From a virus, in IMG/VR virus record IMGVR_UViG_3300032677_000032, positions 1 through 61,872 of that record: 61,872 bases of DNA; one strand, given 5' to 3'. Under the pieces are notes generated by a model that did no database searches, was not told where the DNA came from, and saw only the letters and a program-made list of their open reading frames with translations. Every line of letters starts with the position of its first letter. The first letter of the stretch is position 1. Below, one piece after another: positions 7,399-15,573 of this stretch. The position numbers were made by a program, and so were the translations under genes.

Positions 7399-7434
7399 AA
7401 AAAATGCCCCCGAAGCCGAAACTCCGAGGGCATT
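7399..7434 (-). terminator. Rho-independent terminator of the outer membrane protein gene
   Basis: Minus-strand hairpin with arms AATGCCCTCGGAG and CTTCGGGGGCATT (G-U pairs included), followed by a run of T. Separates the barrel gene from the next early promoter. Confidence 0.85.
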
Positions 7435-7460
7435 CTCACTGGGGTGTGGTCTTCTATTTA

Positions 7461-7934
7461 TTAGAAGCGGAGAGTGACCGTACCAGCCGCACCATTGTTC
7501 TTGACTGCGCCAAGATCGGTGTGGGTGTACTGAGCACCAACCGAAACATGACCAATGACGTTAACGTCAAGACCTGCGGTAGCGCGAAGACCCTGGAGAT
7601 TGTGTGCTTCTAGATCACGGAGGTTGTCATAACCTAGACCAGCATACACTAGAGTATGTGGAGTTACTTCATAGCCAAGACGACCACCAACGTTAACATC
7701 GGTGCGGTCAAATACGTTGTCTAGACCAGCTTCAACGCCTACGGTAACAGGACCAACAAGCTTACTATCATAACCAGCTTCAACACCATAAGTGAATGAA
7801 CGGTTTGATGGGATTGCAGTGATGTCCTGATAGCCGACAACGCCAGTTACACGAGGGCCGACAAAGCTGTCTGCCATTGCAGGAGTAGCAGCAACAGCGG
7901 TAAGAGCCGCGAGGGCAAACATAAGATTCTTCAT
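7461..7934 (-). CDS. Outer membrane beta-barrel protein with signal peptide
   Basis: 157 residues. A Sec signal peptide (MKNLMFALAALTAVAATPAMA, cut before Asp-Ser) is followed by alternating strands, several ending in aromatic residues (FTYGVEAGYDS, TLVYAGLGYDN, VSVGAQYTHTDL). The protein ends VTLRF; a terminal Phe is the usual signal for barrel insertion. Length and pattern fit an 8-strand OmpA/OMP_b-brl-type barrel. It is a single-gene unit with its own terminator, and a 14-base perfect palindrome (7960-7973) lies upstream. Such a protein is uncommon in a lytic T4-like phage; it could alter host surface receptors or block superinfection (inference). Probably acquired from a bacterial host. 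Confidence 0.85.
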   Translation of the reverse strand: MKNLMFALAALTAVAATPAMADSFVGPRVTGVVGYQDITAIPSNRSFTYGVEAGYDSKLVGPVTVGVEAGLDNVFDRTDVNVGGRLGYEVTPHTLVYAGLGYDNLRDLEAHNLQGLRATAGLDVNVIGHVSVGAQYTHTDLGAVKNNGAAGTVTLRF

Positions 7935-7959
7935 TCAGTATTCTCCATTAAAATAAAAC

Positions 7960-7973
7960 AATGTTATAACATT
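7960..7973. promoter_or_regulatory. Perfect 14-base palindrome upstream of the barrel gene
   Basis: AATGTTATAACATT, 26 bases before the ATG at 7934. It could be an operator or overlap the -10 region; no clear consensus promoter could be placed with confidence. Confidence 0.45.
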
Positions 7974-8009
7974 TGACAGTCGTTTAAGGTACAACTGACA
8001 GAACCTATC

Positions 8010-8429
8010 TCATTTATAGATTGCTTTTATGTGAACAGCAGTAAATCTGGCAGATAACCACTGGTTATAATAGTCATCTGACAGCAATGCATCTGTCTCT
8101 AAAATCATTTTAGTTTCATAATATGAAGCGGAAGACTTATTGTGACATAGACGTACTATCTCTCTAGAGAAGTTTTCTTTGCCTAGTTCTTCGACATCCG
8201 CTTTGAGTAAAGGAGAAGAACCATAATAGGTCTTCCAATCGCTAGGCTTGCGAATCTTCTTCTTCTTACCCTTTATAGTCTTATAGCCAGCAGAAGTCAA
8301 GTATTTTCTGCCAAGATATTTTCGACCAGTAACTTTGTTTGTGATCAGATAAACAAATGCAAAATGACCATCAGCCTGTGCATCAGTAAAGGGTTCCCCA
8401 TCGTAGATCCATGGATTTTCATAATCCAT
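8010..8429 (-). CDS. GIY-YIG domain protein
   Basis: 139 residues. FVYLITNKVTGRKYLGRKYL at residues 25-44 is a GIY-YIG signature (VYLI and KYLGRK). Unlike the plus-strand endonucleases it is codirectional with its operon and lacks the conserved leader. YYGSSPLLKADVEELG and a C-terminal Glu (YYETKMI) agree with the fold. It could be a free-standing homing or repair endonuclease. Confidence 0.75.
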   Translation of the reverse strand: MDYENPWIYDGEPFTDAQADGHFAFVYLITNKVTGRKYLGRKYLTSAGYKTIKGKKKKIRKPSDWKTYYGSSPLLKADVEELGKENFSREIVRLCHNKSSASYYETKMILETDALLSDDYYNQWLSARFTAVHIKAIYK

Positions 8430-8591
8430 TTAACTATCGAACTCTTCATCTTCGTCGTCTACTTCTTCTGGTGTGAACTGGCTATCAGCATCAACGCCAC
8501 AAAATGGACAAAACTCAACTTGTATGCCTGGTTCTTTACTAATCAACTTGTATTCTGTTTCACAGACAGAACATTCGATCCAATCAATCAT
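8430..8591 (-). CDS. Small zinc-ribbon protein
   Basis: 53 residues, beginning MIDWIECSVCETEY and containing FCPFCG; two C-x-x-C knuckles ~20 residues apart form a rubredoxin/zinc-ribbon-like unit. Acidic C-terminus. Its stop TAA directly abuts the ATG of the GIY-YIG gene. Confidence 0.7.
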   Translation of the reverse strand: MIDWIECSVCETEYKLISKEPGIQVEFCPFCGVDADSQFTPEEVDDEDEEFDS

Positions 8592-9057
8592 TTTGTTTAC
8601 TCCGTTTTTTCACGAACTTGGAGAAGTCCTTTTCGTCTTCGTAGGGCGTGAGGTCTAGATTTGGTGGTGATAACTTGAGGTTTTCATGATCAAGTTTCTT
8701 GACGTATTTATCAACAAACTTATCGTATGCTCTCCAGTTTAGCCCATCCCCAACAACTGCATCATGCTCTACTGCTAACGCAATGTGATGGGCTTCTTGG
8801 TATCGAAGCCCAAACACATCTATCAAGGCCTTCTCCACTCTTTCGTGAACAAGGAGGTATTTTGTGATATCTGTACCATTAAAGTCAACATTCATGTGTC
8901 TATCAATGTAGATGTCTTTACTGTCTTTGGAATAACCAGCAACATAAGGAACATCATACTTGTTAATGATCTTCACGGTCCTACCAATCTCTTTTTGAAA
9001 GGCAGGATCGTGAAGCATTGTATGGACACGAAAACTATGAACTTTAGGTAGGGCCAT
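8584..9057 (-). CDS. Conserved phage protein with HERVE motif
   Basis: 157 residues. KYLLVHERVEKALIDVFG at the centre and YQEAHHIALAVEHDAV after it give an H-E-x-x-E plus downstream His/Glu pattern, which might bind metal, but the usual zincin HExxH is not present. The C-terminus is charged. Overlaps the start of the downstream zinc-ribbon gene. Function unknown. Confidence 0.65.
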   Translation of the reverse strand: MALPKVHSFRVHTMLHDPAFQKEIGRTVKIINKYDVPYVAGYSKDSKDIYIDRHMNVDFNGTDITKYLLVHERVEKALIDVFGLRYQEAHHIALAVEHDAVVGDGLNWRAYDKFVDKYVKKLDHENLKLSPPNLDLTPYEDEKDFSKFVKKRSKQND

Positions 9058-9730
9058 TAATCAATCCAGATAAGTCTTGAAGGGTTTTGATGGAGTCATC
9101 TCTGTGGCAGACTTCGACATACTTATCAATGTCGGTAGACCACTGTTCTCCATCCCACCATTCAAAACCTTTGAACTGTGACTTGTAGATACCAATATTT
9201 CCATAGCCAGAACCAATGTAAAGATGATAATATCCCATCTTCTTGGCTAACTCTACTTCATATGCCACTAAGTGGCGTGAGATAGAAGCTTTTGGTTCTG
9301 AATAGTCCCATGCGGTAAACTGTGTTTCAAGCCCACCGTCATAAGTTGTCATCTTAGAAAATGCAACCAAGTCTCCTGCATTGTTATGCACAAGAATCCA
9401 TGTTGCACGATCTAGATCGATTTCTATTGTATAAATGTCATCGAGGTTACGTCTGGCTGTAAACATACCGAATACGGTACCAACGTCTGACATATCCTCA
9501 ATCGTTTCAACGTGGGTTACTTTATAACCCTTTAGTGGTTTAGTTTTCTTATCGAATAGATTGCAGTCGATGCGGACAGAACGTGAGTTATACCACTTTC
9601 TATCGTTAATCAACCAACCTTGTTCGAGGGCGTCCACTTCACGCGAGTTTTCCAGGTCTAGTTCTAAATCGTAAACTTGTAAATCGTATTGCGAAACATT
9701 ACCAAAGATAGGGTGTATCTTGGTCTTCAT
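9044..9730 (-). CDS. GNAT-like protein (aminoacyl-transferase type fold)
   Basis: 228 residues. The C-terminal half (SRHLVAYEVELAKKMGYYHL, then YIGSGYGNIGIYKSQFKGF and EWWDGEQW) resembles the C-terminal GNAT part of ATE1-type arginyl-tRNA-protein transferases and related phage proteins: a long helix, Y-x-G-x-G-Y and K-x-x-F-x-G-F/W. Lies directly downstream of a RimI-like GNAT gene. Acceptor substrate unknown. Confidence 0.6.
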   Translation of the reverse strand: MKTKIHPIFGNVSQYDLQVYDLELDLENSREVDALEQGWLINDRKWYNSRSVRIDCNLFDKKTKPLKGYKVTHVETIEDMSDVGTVFGMFTARRNLDDIYTIEIDLDRATWILVHNNAGDLVAFSKMTTYDGGLETQFTAWDYSEPKASISRHLVAYEVELAKKMGYYHLYIGSGYGNIGIYKSQFKGFEWWDGEQWSTDIDKYVEVCHRDDSIKTLQDLSGLINGPT

Positions 9731-9739
9731 TTCTGGGTA

Positions 9740-10189
9740 TTAGCTCCTTACGAGTTTGTATGCATTACCTCCATCATCGTAAAAGCCAAGGACCAACTCA
9801 ATAATAGTAAAACCGTATGCATTATATAAAGACAGAGCCACATCGTTCTCTACTCTACAGTGTAAAGTGAGAGGGGACCATGGTATAGTCTTATTATCGA
9901 TATAGTGTTGTAAAAGCAGTTTAGAGTATCCTTGCCCGCGGTATTGTGGGGCAATCTCTAAAGTTTCTAGATATTCAGATTGATCTTGATCGTCATCATA
10001 GACATAACTTATATAGAAGCCTGCTATATCATCATTGATCTGAAGAACATTGACATTACAACCAAATGATTGGTAGTCTTCAAGTTCATCAATCGTAATC
10101 GTGTCTGTTTCAAATGAGGCTTTCTCTATCTCTATCATTCTAGGATAGTCAGCCTCGGTTGCTTCACGTATACTTATATAAGTTGTCAT
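9740..10189 (-). CDS. GNAT N-acetyltransferase
   Basis: 149 residues with typical GNAT order: IREATEADYPRMIEIEKASF at the N-terminus, IAGFYISYV in the middle, then LEIAPQYRGQGYSKLLLQH (the acetyl-CoA-binding Q/R-x-x-G-x-G/A loop) and HCRVENDVALSLYNAYGF. RimI-like. Its start overlaps the nrdB stop by 4 bases, so it is translated with the reductase operon. Substrate unknown. Confidence 0.88.
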   Translation of the reverse strand: MTTYISIREATEADYPRMIEIEKASFETDTITIDELEDYQSFGCNVNVLQINDDIAGFYISYVYDDDQDQSEYLETLEIAPQYRGQGYSKLLLQHYIDNKTIPWSPLTLHCRVENDVALSLYNAYGFTIIELVLGFYDDGGNAYKLVRS

Positions 10190-11283
10190 AGGGTAAAGTT
10201 AGAAAATGTCGTGTCCGTGATATCTTTTTTCACGCCACCAGAAACATAACTGGTAATCTCTGTTTCCTGGGGTGCTACTTGTACATCAGAACCACTAATC
10301 CATTTAGTAGTCCATGGTAGAGGATTAGGTCCTGACTTACCTGGAAGACCGATATTGCTCATACGCTTTGCTGCAATGTGATCTACATAGTCACACAGCA
10401 GTTGTTCATTTAGACCAATCATCGACCCCTGATGAAAGAGATAGCGTGCCCACCCCTTTTCTTGATCGATGACTCGGTGAAAGATAGCAGCACATTCATC
10501 CCGTGTCTCTTCCCGTATTCTCGCAAAGTCTTCATCCTCTTTCGGTAGTATCTTGAGGAGATTTTGAGTTGAGGCAAGATGAACGTTCTCGTCTCTGGCA
10601 ATGAGTTTAATGATCTTAGCATTGCCTTCCATTTTCTTGACTTCAGCAAATGCCCAAGAGCAGGCGAATGAGACATAGAATCTAACTCCTTCTAGAGCAT
10701 TGACAGCATTGAGACATAACCATAATGCTTTCTTGTGATCATATCGATACTTTGGCGTATAACCATATTGCGATTCTGGACAACCAAGTGTATTGTTTAG
10801 AGTAATCAAATCATCATAATACTTGCTGATATCCTCGGCACAGTCTAAGATTTCTGGGATGTCGAGCATCTCATCGAATACTCTACTTGGATCACTGTAT
10901 ACATTGCGAATGATGTGAGTGTACGATCTACTATGAATCGTCTCACTGAAAGCCCAAGTTTGGATCCAGGTCTCCAACTCTGGTAGCGAACACACAGGGA
11001 GGAAAGCAAGCGAAGGAGCCCGACCTTGTACAGAATCAAGTAGAATCTGACGCTTAAGGTTCGAGGTAAAAATGTGTTTCTCATGGTCATTTAGTGCCTT
11101 GAAGTCTTTGCCATCGCGAGACAGATCAACTTCTTCTGGTCGCCAGAAGAAACCGAGTTGTTTATCAGTTAGTTTTTCAAAGATTGGATAGCGTTGTTTG
11201 TCATATCTAGCGATGTTTACATTCTCACCAAAGAAGCAAGTCTGTTGTGTTGCGTCAAATCTGTTGTTATTAAAAACTGACAT
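10186..11283 (-). CDS. nrdB: Ribonucleotide reductase class Ia, small subunit
   Basis: 365 residues. Provides the di-iron tyrosyl radical for reduction of ribonucleotides. Metal-ligand segments are visible: WAFSETIHSRSYTHII (Glu, His and the radical Tyr) and ARDENVHLAS (Glu, His). The length fits NrdB. The C-terminus ends TFSNFTL, the tail that docks into NrdA. It lies ~1.3 kb downstream of nrdA with an exonuclease and a homing endonuclease gene in between. Confidence 0.97.
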   Translation of the reverse strand: MSVFNNNRFDATQQTCFFGENVNIARYDKQRYPIFEKLTDKQLGFFWRPEEVDLSRDGKDFKALNDHEKHIFTSNLKRQILLDSVQGRAPSLAFLPVCSLPELETWIQTWAFSETIHSRSYTHIIRNVYSDPSRVFDEMLDIPEILDCAEDISKYYDDLITLNNTLGCPESQYGYTPKYRYDHKKALWLCLNAVNALEGVRFYVSFACSWAFAEVKKMEGNAKIIKLIARDENVHLASTQNLLKILPKEDEDFARIREETRDECAAIFHRVIDQEKGWARYLFHQGSMIGLNEQLLCDYVDHIAAKRMSNIGLPGKSGPNPLPWTTKWISGSDVQVAPQETEITSYVSGGVKKDITDTTFSNFTL

Positions 11284-11458
11284 CGCTTTCGTCTATCCAT
11301 TCTACTTGATTTGCAGGAAAAGTTTGTCGCCAAACATGAGTTTCATCTTTTAAAACAAAGTCAATTTTGGTGGAGTTTGAATAGTTCTTAGCTTCAACCA
11401 CCTCGTAGACTTTGCCGTTCTCTTCCCATTTGTTATTATTTATTCGAATATATAGCAT
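11270..11458 (-). CDS. Small protein upstream of nrdB
   Basis: 62 residues, MLYIRINNNKWEENGKVYEV at the start, ending IDESDVSF. The last 14 bases overlap the nrdB start. Beta-rich appearance. Unknown function. Confidence 0.65.
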   Translation of the reverse strand: MLYIRINNNKWEENGKVYEVVEAKNYSNSTKIDFVLKDETHVWRQTFPANQVEWIDESDVSF

Positions 11459-11460
11459 AA

Positions 11461-11913
11461 CTAGACACTTTCAAACATGTGCTTTAGTGCAGAAGCATCC
11501 CACCAAGCATTGTGTCGAATAGCACCAGGTAGTGTAGTTGGATAAGCATCAACGCGCACCATATCAAAGATGATCCTAGGAACGGCAATCATCTCACCTG
11601 GACCAGTGATCATTGCCTGACAAAGATACTTGATGTCATCTGGCCAATCTGTAGTAATCACAGGGCATGGATCATCTCCGAAGAACTCTTTGATCATATG
11701 TGCGCCGCGATTGTCCAATAGAGAAGCAACTTGCATCTTAACGCCTTTGGGTACATTAATAATGACGGGCATAACATTTATAGCAACCCATGGATCAATC
11801 TCTTGGATTGTCTCATATTTGATATATAGGCTATGCCCGTCTTCACGTACCAAAGCTAGACTAAGTAGCTGCCCTCCGAAGCCGTTATATTCACAATCGA
11901 GCCAGTAACGCAT
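11461..11913 (-). CDS. DEDD-type 3'-5' exonuclease-like protein
   Basis: 150 residues from the ATG at 11913 (MRYWLDCEYNGFGGQLLSLA); the open frame extends 27 codons further into the endonuclease leader, but the internal ATG has the better RBS (AGGAG). D-x-E near the start, TDWPDD in the middle and RHNAWWDASALK at the end give the D-E-D-H/D pattern of RNase H-fold exonucleases (RNase T/Rv2179c-like). Probably acts on RNA or DNA ends during infection. Confidence 0.75.
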   Translation of the reverse strand: MRYWLDCEYNGFGGQLLSLALVREDGHSLYIKYETIQEIDPWVAINVMPVIINVPKGVKMQVASLLDNRGAHMIKEFFGDDPCPVITTDWPDDIKYLCQAMITGPGEMIAVPRIIFDMVRVDAYPTTLPGAIRHNAWWDASALKHMFESV

Positions 11914-11931
11914 AATATAAAAACTCCTTTG

Positions 11932-11939
11932 TATAAATA
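11932..11939 (+). promoter_or_regulatory. Late promoter of the homing endonuclease at 12000
   Basis: TATAAATA, four bases before the leader hairpin. Confidence 0.75.
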
Positions 11940-11943
11940 AGAT

Positions 11944-11973
11944 GTGACTCGCGATATTCCAGTATCCAGCCAC
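11944..11973 (+). ncRNA. Conserved 5' leader hairpin, copy 2
   Basis: Outer stem GTGACT/AGCCAC (one A-C mismatch), internal loop CGC/C, inner stem GATA/TATC, loop TTCCAG. Inner stem differs from copy 1 by a compensated G-C to A-T change. Confidence 0.72.
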
Positions 11974-11999
11974 ACTAACGCTAAACAGGAGCATCAGCT

Positions 12000-12701
12000 A
12001 TGACTATTTATCTATATGTCAAACAATGTCCCCACTGTGGTCTAAAGTATTTCGGTAAGACCGTTAGCAAAGATCCTTACAAATATAAAGGATCTGGCAC
12101 CATCTGGATGAGGCATATCAAGAAACATAATGTAGTTCCTTATACCATAGAAATGTACACATTTCAAGATAAAAATGAAGCAATAAACTTCGCTCTGTCT
12201 TTTTCCAAAGAACACAATATAGTTGAATCTAACGAGTGGGCAAATCTTGTCACAGAAAGAATCGACGGTGGATTTGAGCCAGGTAAACCACATACGCTAG
12301 AACATAGACTAAAAATAAGCAAAGGACTTTCAGGTAGAGTCCCCACAAAACAACACACCGACAATATCTGGATAACAAGAAAATCTCGTTACAAGAATGG
12401 TGTGACTGATGAGACCAGACAGCTAAGAAAGTCGTTATTTTCTGGATCAAAGAATCCAATGGCACAGAACTGGACATTACATTATAAAGATGGTCACCAA
12501 GTTCAAATCGATTGTCTAAAAACTTGGGCACTCAACAATGGATACAAATACAACACTTTATATATGAGGTGGTATAATCAAGACAAAGCTTTTCGTGATG
12601 GATTCAATATCACCAAAGATCAAATCTTACAGGAAGAGCAATCATCATCGGCCGAATCTTCAACGTCGATTTCTCCAGCGCCATCTGCTGTATTAAAATA
12701 G
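12000..12701 (+). CDS. GIY-YIG homing endonuclease overlapping the nrdA 3' end
   Basis: 233 residues. The N-terminal GIY-YIG domain (YLYVKQCPHCGLKYFGKT) is nearly the same as in the gene at 2906 over ~85 residues; the tail differs, with NUMOD3-like HTLEHRLKISKGLSG and a C-terminal helix-turn-helix-like WALNNGYKYNTLYMRWYN. The last ~27 codons (Ser/Ala/Pro-rich) are antisense to the end of nrdA, including the redox-Cys tail. Placement next to nrdA suggests it protects or targets that locus. AGGAGCATCAGCT precedes the ATG. Confidence 0.88.
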   Translation: MTIYLYVKQCPHCGLKYFGKTVSKDPYKYKGSGTIWMRHIKKHNVVPYTIEMYTFQDKNEAINFALSFSKEHNIVESNEWANLVTERIDGGFEPGKPHTLEHRLKISKGLSGRVPTKQHTDNIWITRKSRYKNGVTDETRQLRKSLFSGSKNPMAQNWTLHYKDGHQVQIDCLKTWALNNGYKYNTLYMRWYNQDKAFRDGFNITKDQILQEEQSSSAESSTSISPAPSAVLK

Positions 12702-14875
12702 TATAGGTTTTTGCCTCCGAGTTTATAAAACATCAGCAAGTGCCCGATCATCTCTGATAGAGGAATCTTACCCTCTGGATAGTGAACTGGATTGTAGGAG
12801 GTGTTCACGGAGATAGCTTGATCAACAAACTTCTGTAGAACTGCCATGATCTTCAGATAACCCTCTGGTGACTTCTGGTCCCATAGCAACTCATACTTAT
12901 TCTTTAGTTTCTTGATATCAGGAACAACCTGCTTTAGAACACCATCTTTACTCTGCTTGATTGATACCAACGCACGAGGAGGCTCAATACCATTCGTTGA
13001 GTTACTAATCTGTGCAGAAGTTTCAGCAGGCATTAATGCCATCAAAGTTGAGTTACGAATGCCGTATGAAGTAGCATAACGACGAACATAATCCCAATCC
13101 ATATGATACACAGGTCCAGCCAGATCATCAACATCTTTCTTATAAGTGTCGATAGGAAGAATTGCTTGGCTGTATTTTGTTTCGTTTGTTTTGCCGCAAG
13201 GTCCAAACTCAAAAGCAAGATCAACAGAAGCCTTGATTAAGTAATAGGACCAAGCTTCAGCAAAACGATGCACAAGGTCAAGATCAGGATTAGAATAGGT
13301 TGATCCGTTCTTAGCGAGCCAATATGCAAAATTAATGATACCAACGCCAAGAGGCCGACGATTTCTAGTACCCTTTCGCGCTGCTTTAACAGGATAGTCT
13401 TGATAGTCAAGCAGAGCATCCAAAGCGCGGACAGCAATCGTGCAAGGCCGCTCGAAGTCTTCTGGTGATTTGATTTTACCCCAGTTGATCGCGGCAAGTG
13501 TGCATAATGATATTTCACCTTCTTCATCATTGATATCTTTCAGTGGTGTTGTAGGTAGTGTAATCTCACAACAAAGATTGCTCATCTTAACAGGAGCAGC
13601 ATGTTTGATAAACGAACCATGATCATTGGCATGGTCAACGTTCATCAGATAGATTCGTCCTGTATCTTTTCGCTCTTGCATGAAGGCTGAGAATAGATCA
13701 ATCGCAGGGACGGACTTCTTTCTGATTTTTGGATTGCGTTCGTATTTCTCATAGAGACTACGGAATTTATCAACATCCGTGAAGAAACATTTGTAGAGAT
13801 CCGGCACATCAGAAGGCGAGAAGAGCGTGATTGTACCACCAGATAGAAGTCTTTCATACATCACCTTGTTGAACTGGACACCATAGTCCATATGCCGAAT
13901 GCGATTGTCTTCTGTGCCCTTGTTATTTTTAAGAACTAAAAGGTCTTCTACTTCAAGATGCCAAAGAGGATAGTAGATGGTTGCTGCACCACCTCTTACG
14001 CCGCCTTGCGAACACGACTTAACAGCACTCTGAAAATGCTTCCAAAATGGCACAACGCCAGTATGAACAGCGTCGCCACCGCGAATGGGAGAGCCAATAG
14101 CCCTAATGAGGCCACCACCAATTCCGATTCCAGCCTTCTGAGAAACGTACTTAACGATTGCAGAGGAAGTAGCGTTGATAGAATCGAGAGAATCATCCGA
14201 CTCAATAAGCACGCAAGAACTAAACTGACGCTGAGGAGAACGAACTCCAGCCATAATAGGAGTAGGCAAGCTAATATCAAATGTAGAGATAGCATCGTAT
14301 AGTTCCTTTACCCACTTGATACGGTCTGTTTTATAGTTTTGAAACAATGTCATGGCGATCAACATGAATGCCATCTGAGGCGTTTCGTAGAACTGACCAG
14401 TAACACGATTCTTGATTAGATACTTACCACGAAACTGCTCCATTGCAGCATAGGTAAGAAGATTGTCACGATCATGGTCGATATAATCACCAAGTTCTGC
14501 CCATTCATCCCAAGAATACACCTTTGAAAGATTTCTATCATAATAACCTAGACTTTCAACTCTATCATGATGTTGCAATAAAGGCTTGGGATCATATCGA
14601 CCATAAACTTCCTTACGCAACTGATAGTTGATTAGACGACCAGCAACGTATTGGTAGTTAGGTGTTTCTTCAGAGATAAGATCAGCCGCGGCTTTGATCA
14701 GCGTTTCTTGAATGTCTTTGGATGTGATGCCATTGTGAAACTGAATCTTTGTTTTGATTTCAAGTTCTGATACAGATACACCAGAAAGCCCTTCACACGC
14801 AAACTGACATACACGATGGAACTTGTTTAGGTCTAGAGGTTCTTTACTACCATCGCGTTTAGAAACATGGATCAT
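12620..14875 (-). CDS. nrdA: Ribonucleotide reductase class Ia, large subunit
   Basis: 751 residues. Reduces ribonucleoside diphosphates with NrdB and thioredoxin/glutaredoxin. Seen: an N-terminal ATP-cone-like region, FSSCVL (active-site Cys), NLCCEITLPT (the N-x-C-x-E catalytic set), LCTLAAINWG (second redox Cys) and a C-terminal CSSCKI redox pair. Length is typical. The 3' end is overlapped by the convergent homing endonuclease gene for 82 bases. Supplies dNTPs for phage replication together with ThyX, glutaredoxin and the dCMP-type deaminase. Confidence 0.97.
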   Translation of the reverse strand: MIHVSKRDGSKEPLDLNKFHRVCQFACEGLSGVSVSELEIKTKIQFHNGITSKDIQETLIKAAADLISEETPNYQYVAGRLINYQLRKEVYGRYDPKPLLQHHDRVESLGYYDRNLSKVYSWDEWAELGDYIDHDRDNLLTYAAMEQFRGKYLIKNRVTGQFYETPQMAFMLIAMTLFQNYKTDRIKWVKELYDAISTFDISLPTPIMAGVRSPQRQFSSCVLIESDDSLDSINATSSAIVKYVSQKAGIGIGGGLIRAIGSPIRGGDAVHTGVVPFWKHFQSAVKSCSQGGVRGGAATIYYPLWHLEVEDLLVLKNNKGTEDNRIRHMDYGVQFNKVMYERLLSGGTITLFSPSDVPDLYKCFFTDVDKFRSLYEKYERNPKIRKKSVPAIDLFSAFMQERKDTGRIYLMNVDHANDHGSFIKHAAPVKMSNLCCEITLPTTPLKDINDEEGEISLCTLAAINWGKIKSPEDFERPCTIAVRALDALLDYQDYPVKAARKGTRNRRPLGVGIINFAYWLAKNGSTYSNPDLDLVHRFAEAWSYYLIKASVDLAFEFGPCGKTNETKYSQAILPIDTYKKDVDDLAGPVYHMDWDYVRRYATSYGIRNSTLMALMPAETSAQISNSTNGIEPPRALVSIKQSKDGVLKQVVPDIKKLKNKYELLWDQKSPEGYLKIMAVLQKFVDQAISVNTSYNPVHYPEGKIPLSEMIGHLLMFYKLGGKNLYYFNTADGAGEIDVEDSADDDCSSCKI

Positions 14876-14881
14876 GCATTA

Positions 14882-15094
14882 TTACCTATTAAATGAATAT
14901 TGTTGACTGTTCGCTGTAATGTTCAAAGTGTCCCAGTTTTGTACTCCTAGAGTCGAAACTCCAAGAGTATTACCTCTGAAGTAGTTGGCAACATCATTCA
15001 TTTCTTCTTGAATGTCAATGCCTGATGTTTGACCTGTAGTAGTACCTATCTGTGTACCATTCGCTAGAAATACTGCTGAGTAACTTACTGACAT
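14882..15094 (-). CDS. Small hypothetical protein upstream of nrdA
   Basis: 70 residues, Thr/Gly/Asn rich (GTQIGTTTGQTSGIDIQEEM), ending with a Gln/Asn-rich tail. Composition recalls small virion proteins. It fits between the PD-(D/E)XK gene and nrdA without gaps. Confidence 0.6.
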   Translation of the reverse strand: MSVSYSAVFLANGTQIGTTTGQTSGIDIQEEMNDVANYFRGNTLGVSTLGVQNWDTLNITANSQQYSFNR

Positions 15095-15105
15095 TACTTA
15101 TTCTC

Positions 15106-15573
15106 CTACATACGCTTGTATTCAGAATGTGAGTATTTCATCAACTCACGCTTTTCTTTTTCACTGAGTATGTATACTTCTTCCACCGCAGGTTGATCAA
15201 ATGGAATACCAATCATATCAACACCAAACTTGGTTGTATACCTGAAACTATTAAAGTTTTTTGGATCAATCCTGAAGATTTTGCCGTTGTGTTTATAACT
15301 CGTATTGATCAATGCAGGTGATGTGACAACATAGAGGTCATCAACAGAACTACATTTCTTTAACTGACTTGGTCGGAAAGAAACACAGTTGCGCATTACG
15401 TATGGCTGCTCTGTCTTAACTTCTACTAGACGTTCACCATCGACTGTCATATCTTTTTGACGATCATAGTTGTCTAGAGACAACTCAACCACATGACCAG
15501 TACGACTCAACCAGTTAGAAACAATATTTTCACCAATCTTGCCTAGTATCACAATTCGTTCATTATGTGTCAT
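15106..15573 (-). CDS. PD-(D/E)XK nuclease-like protein
   Basis: 155 residues. IGENIVSNWLSRTGHVVELS is a helix plus strand typical of the fold. It is followed by RQKDMTVDGERLVEVKTEQ, where D...E-V-K is the catalytic signature. Similar proteins in phages are DNA endonucleases or resolvase-like enzymes. Its start overlaps the thyX stop. The role could be recombination or host DNA breakdown. Confidence 0.7.
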   Translation of the reverse strand: MTHNERIVILGKIGENIVSNWLSRTGHVVELSLDNYDRQKDMTVDGERLVEVKTEQPYVMRNCVSFRPSQLKKCSSVDDLYVVTSPALINTSYKHNGKIFRIDPKNFNSFRYTTKFGVDMIGIPFDQPAVEEVYILSEKEKRELMKYSHSEYKRM

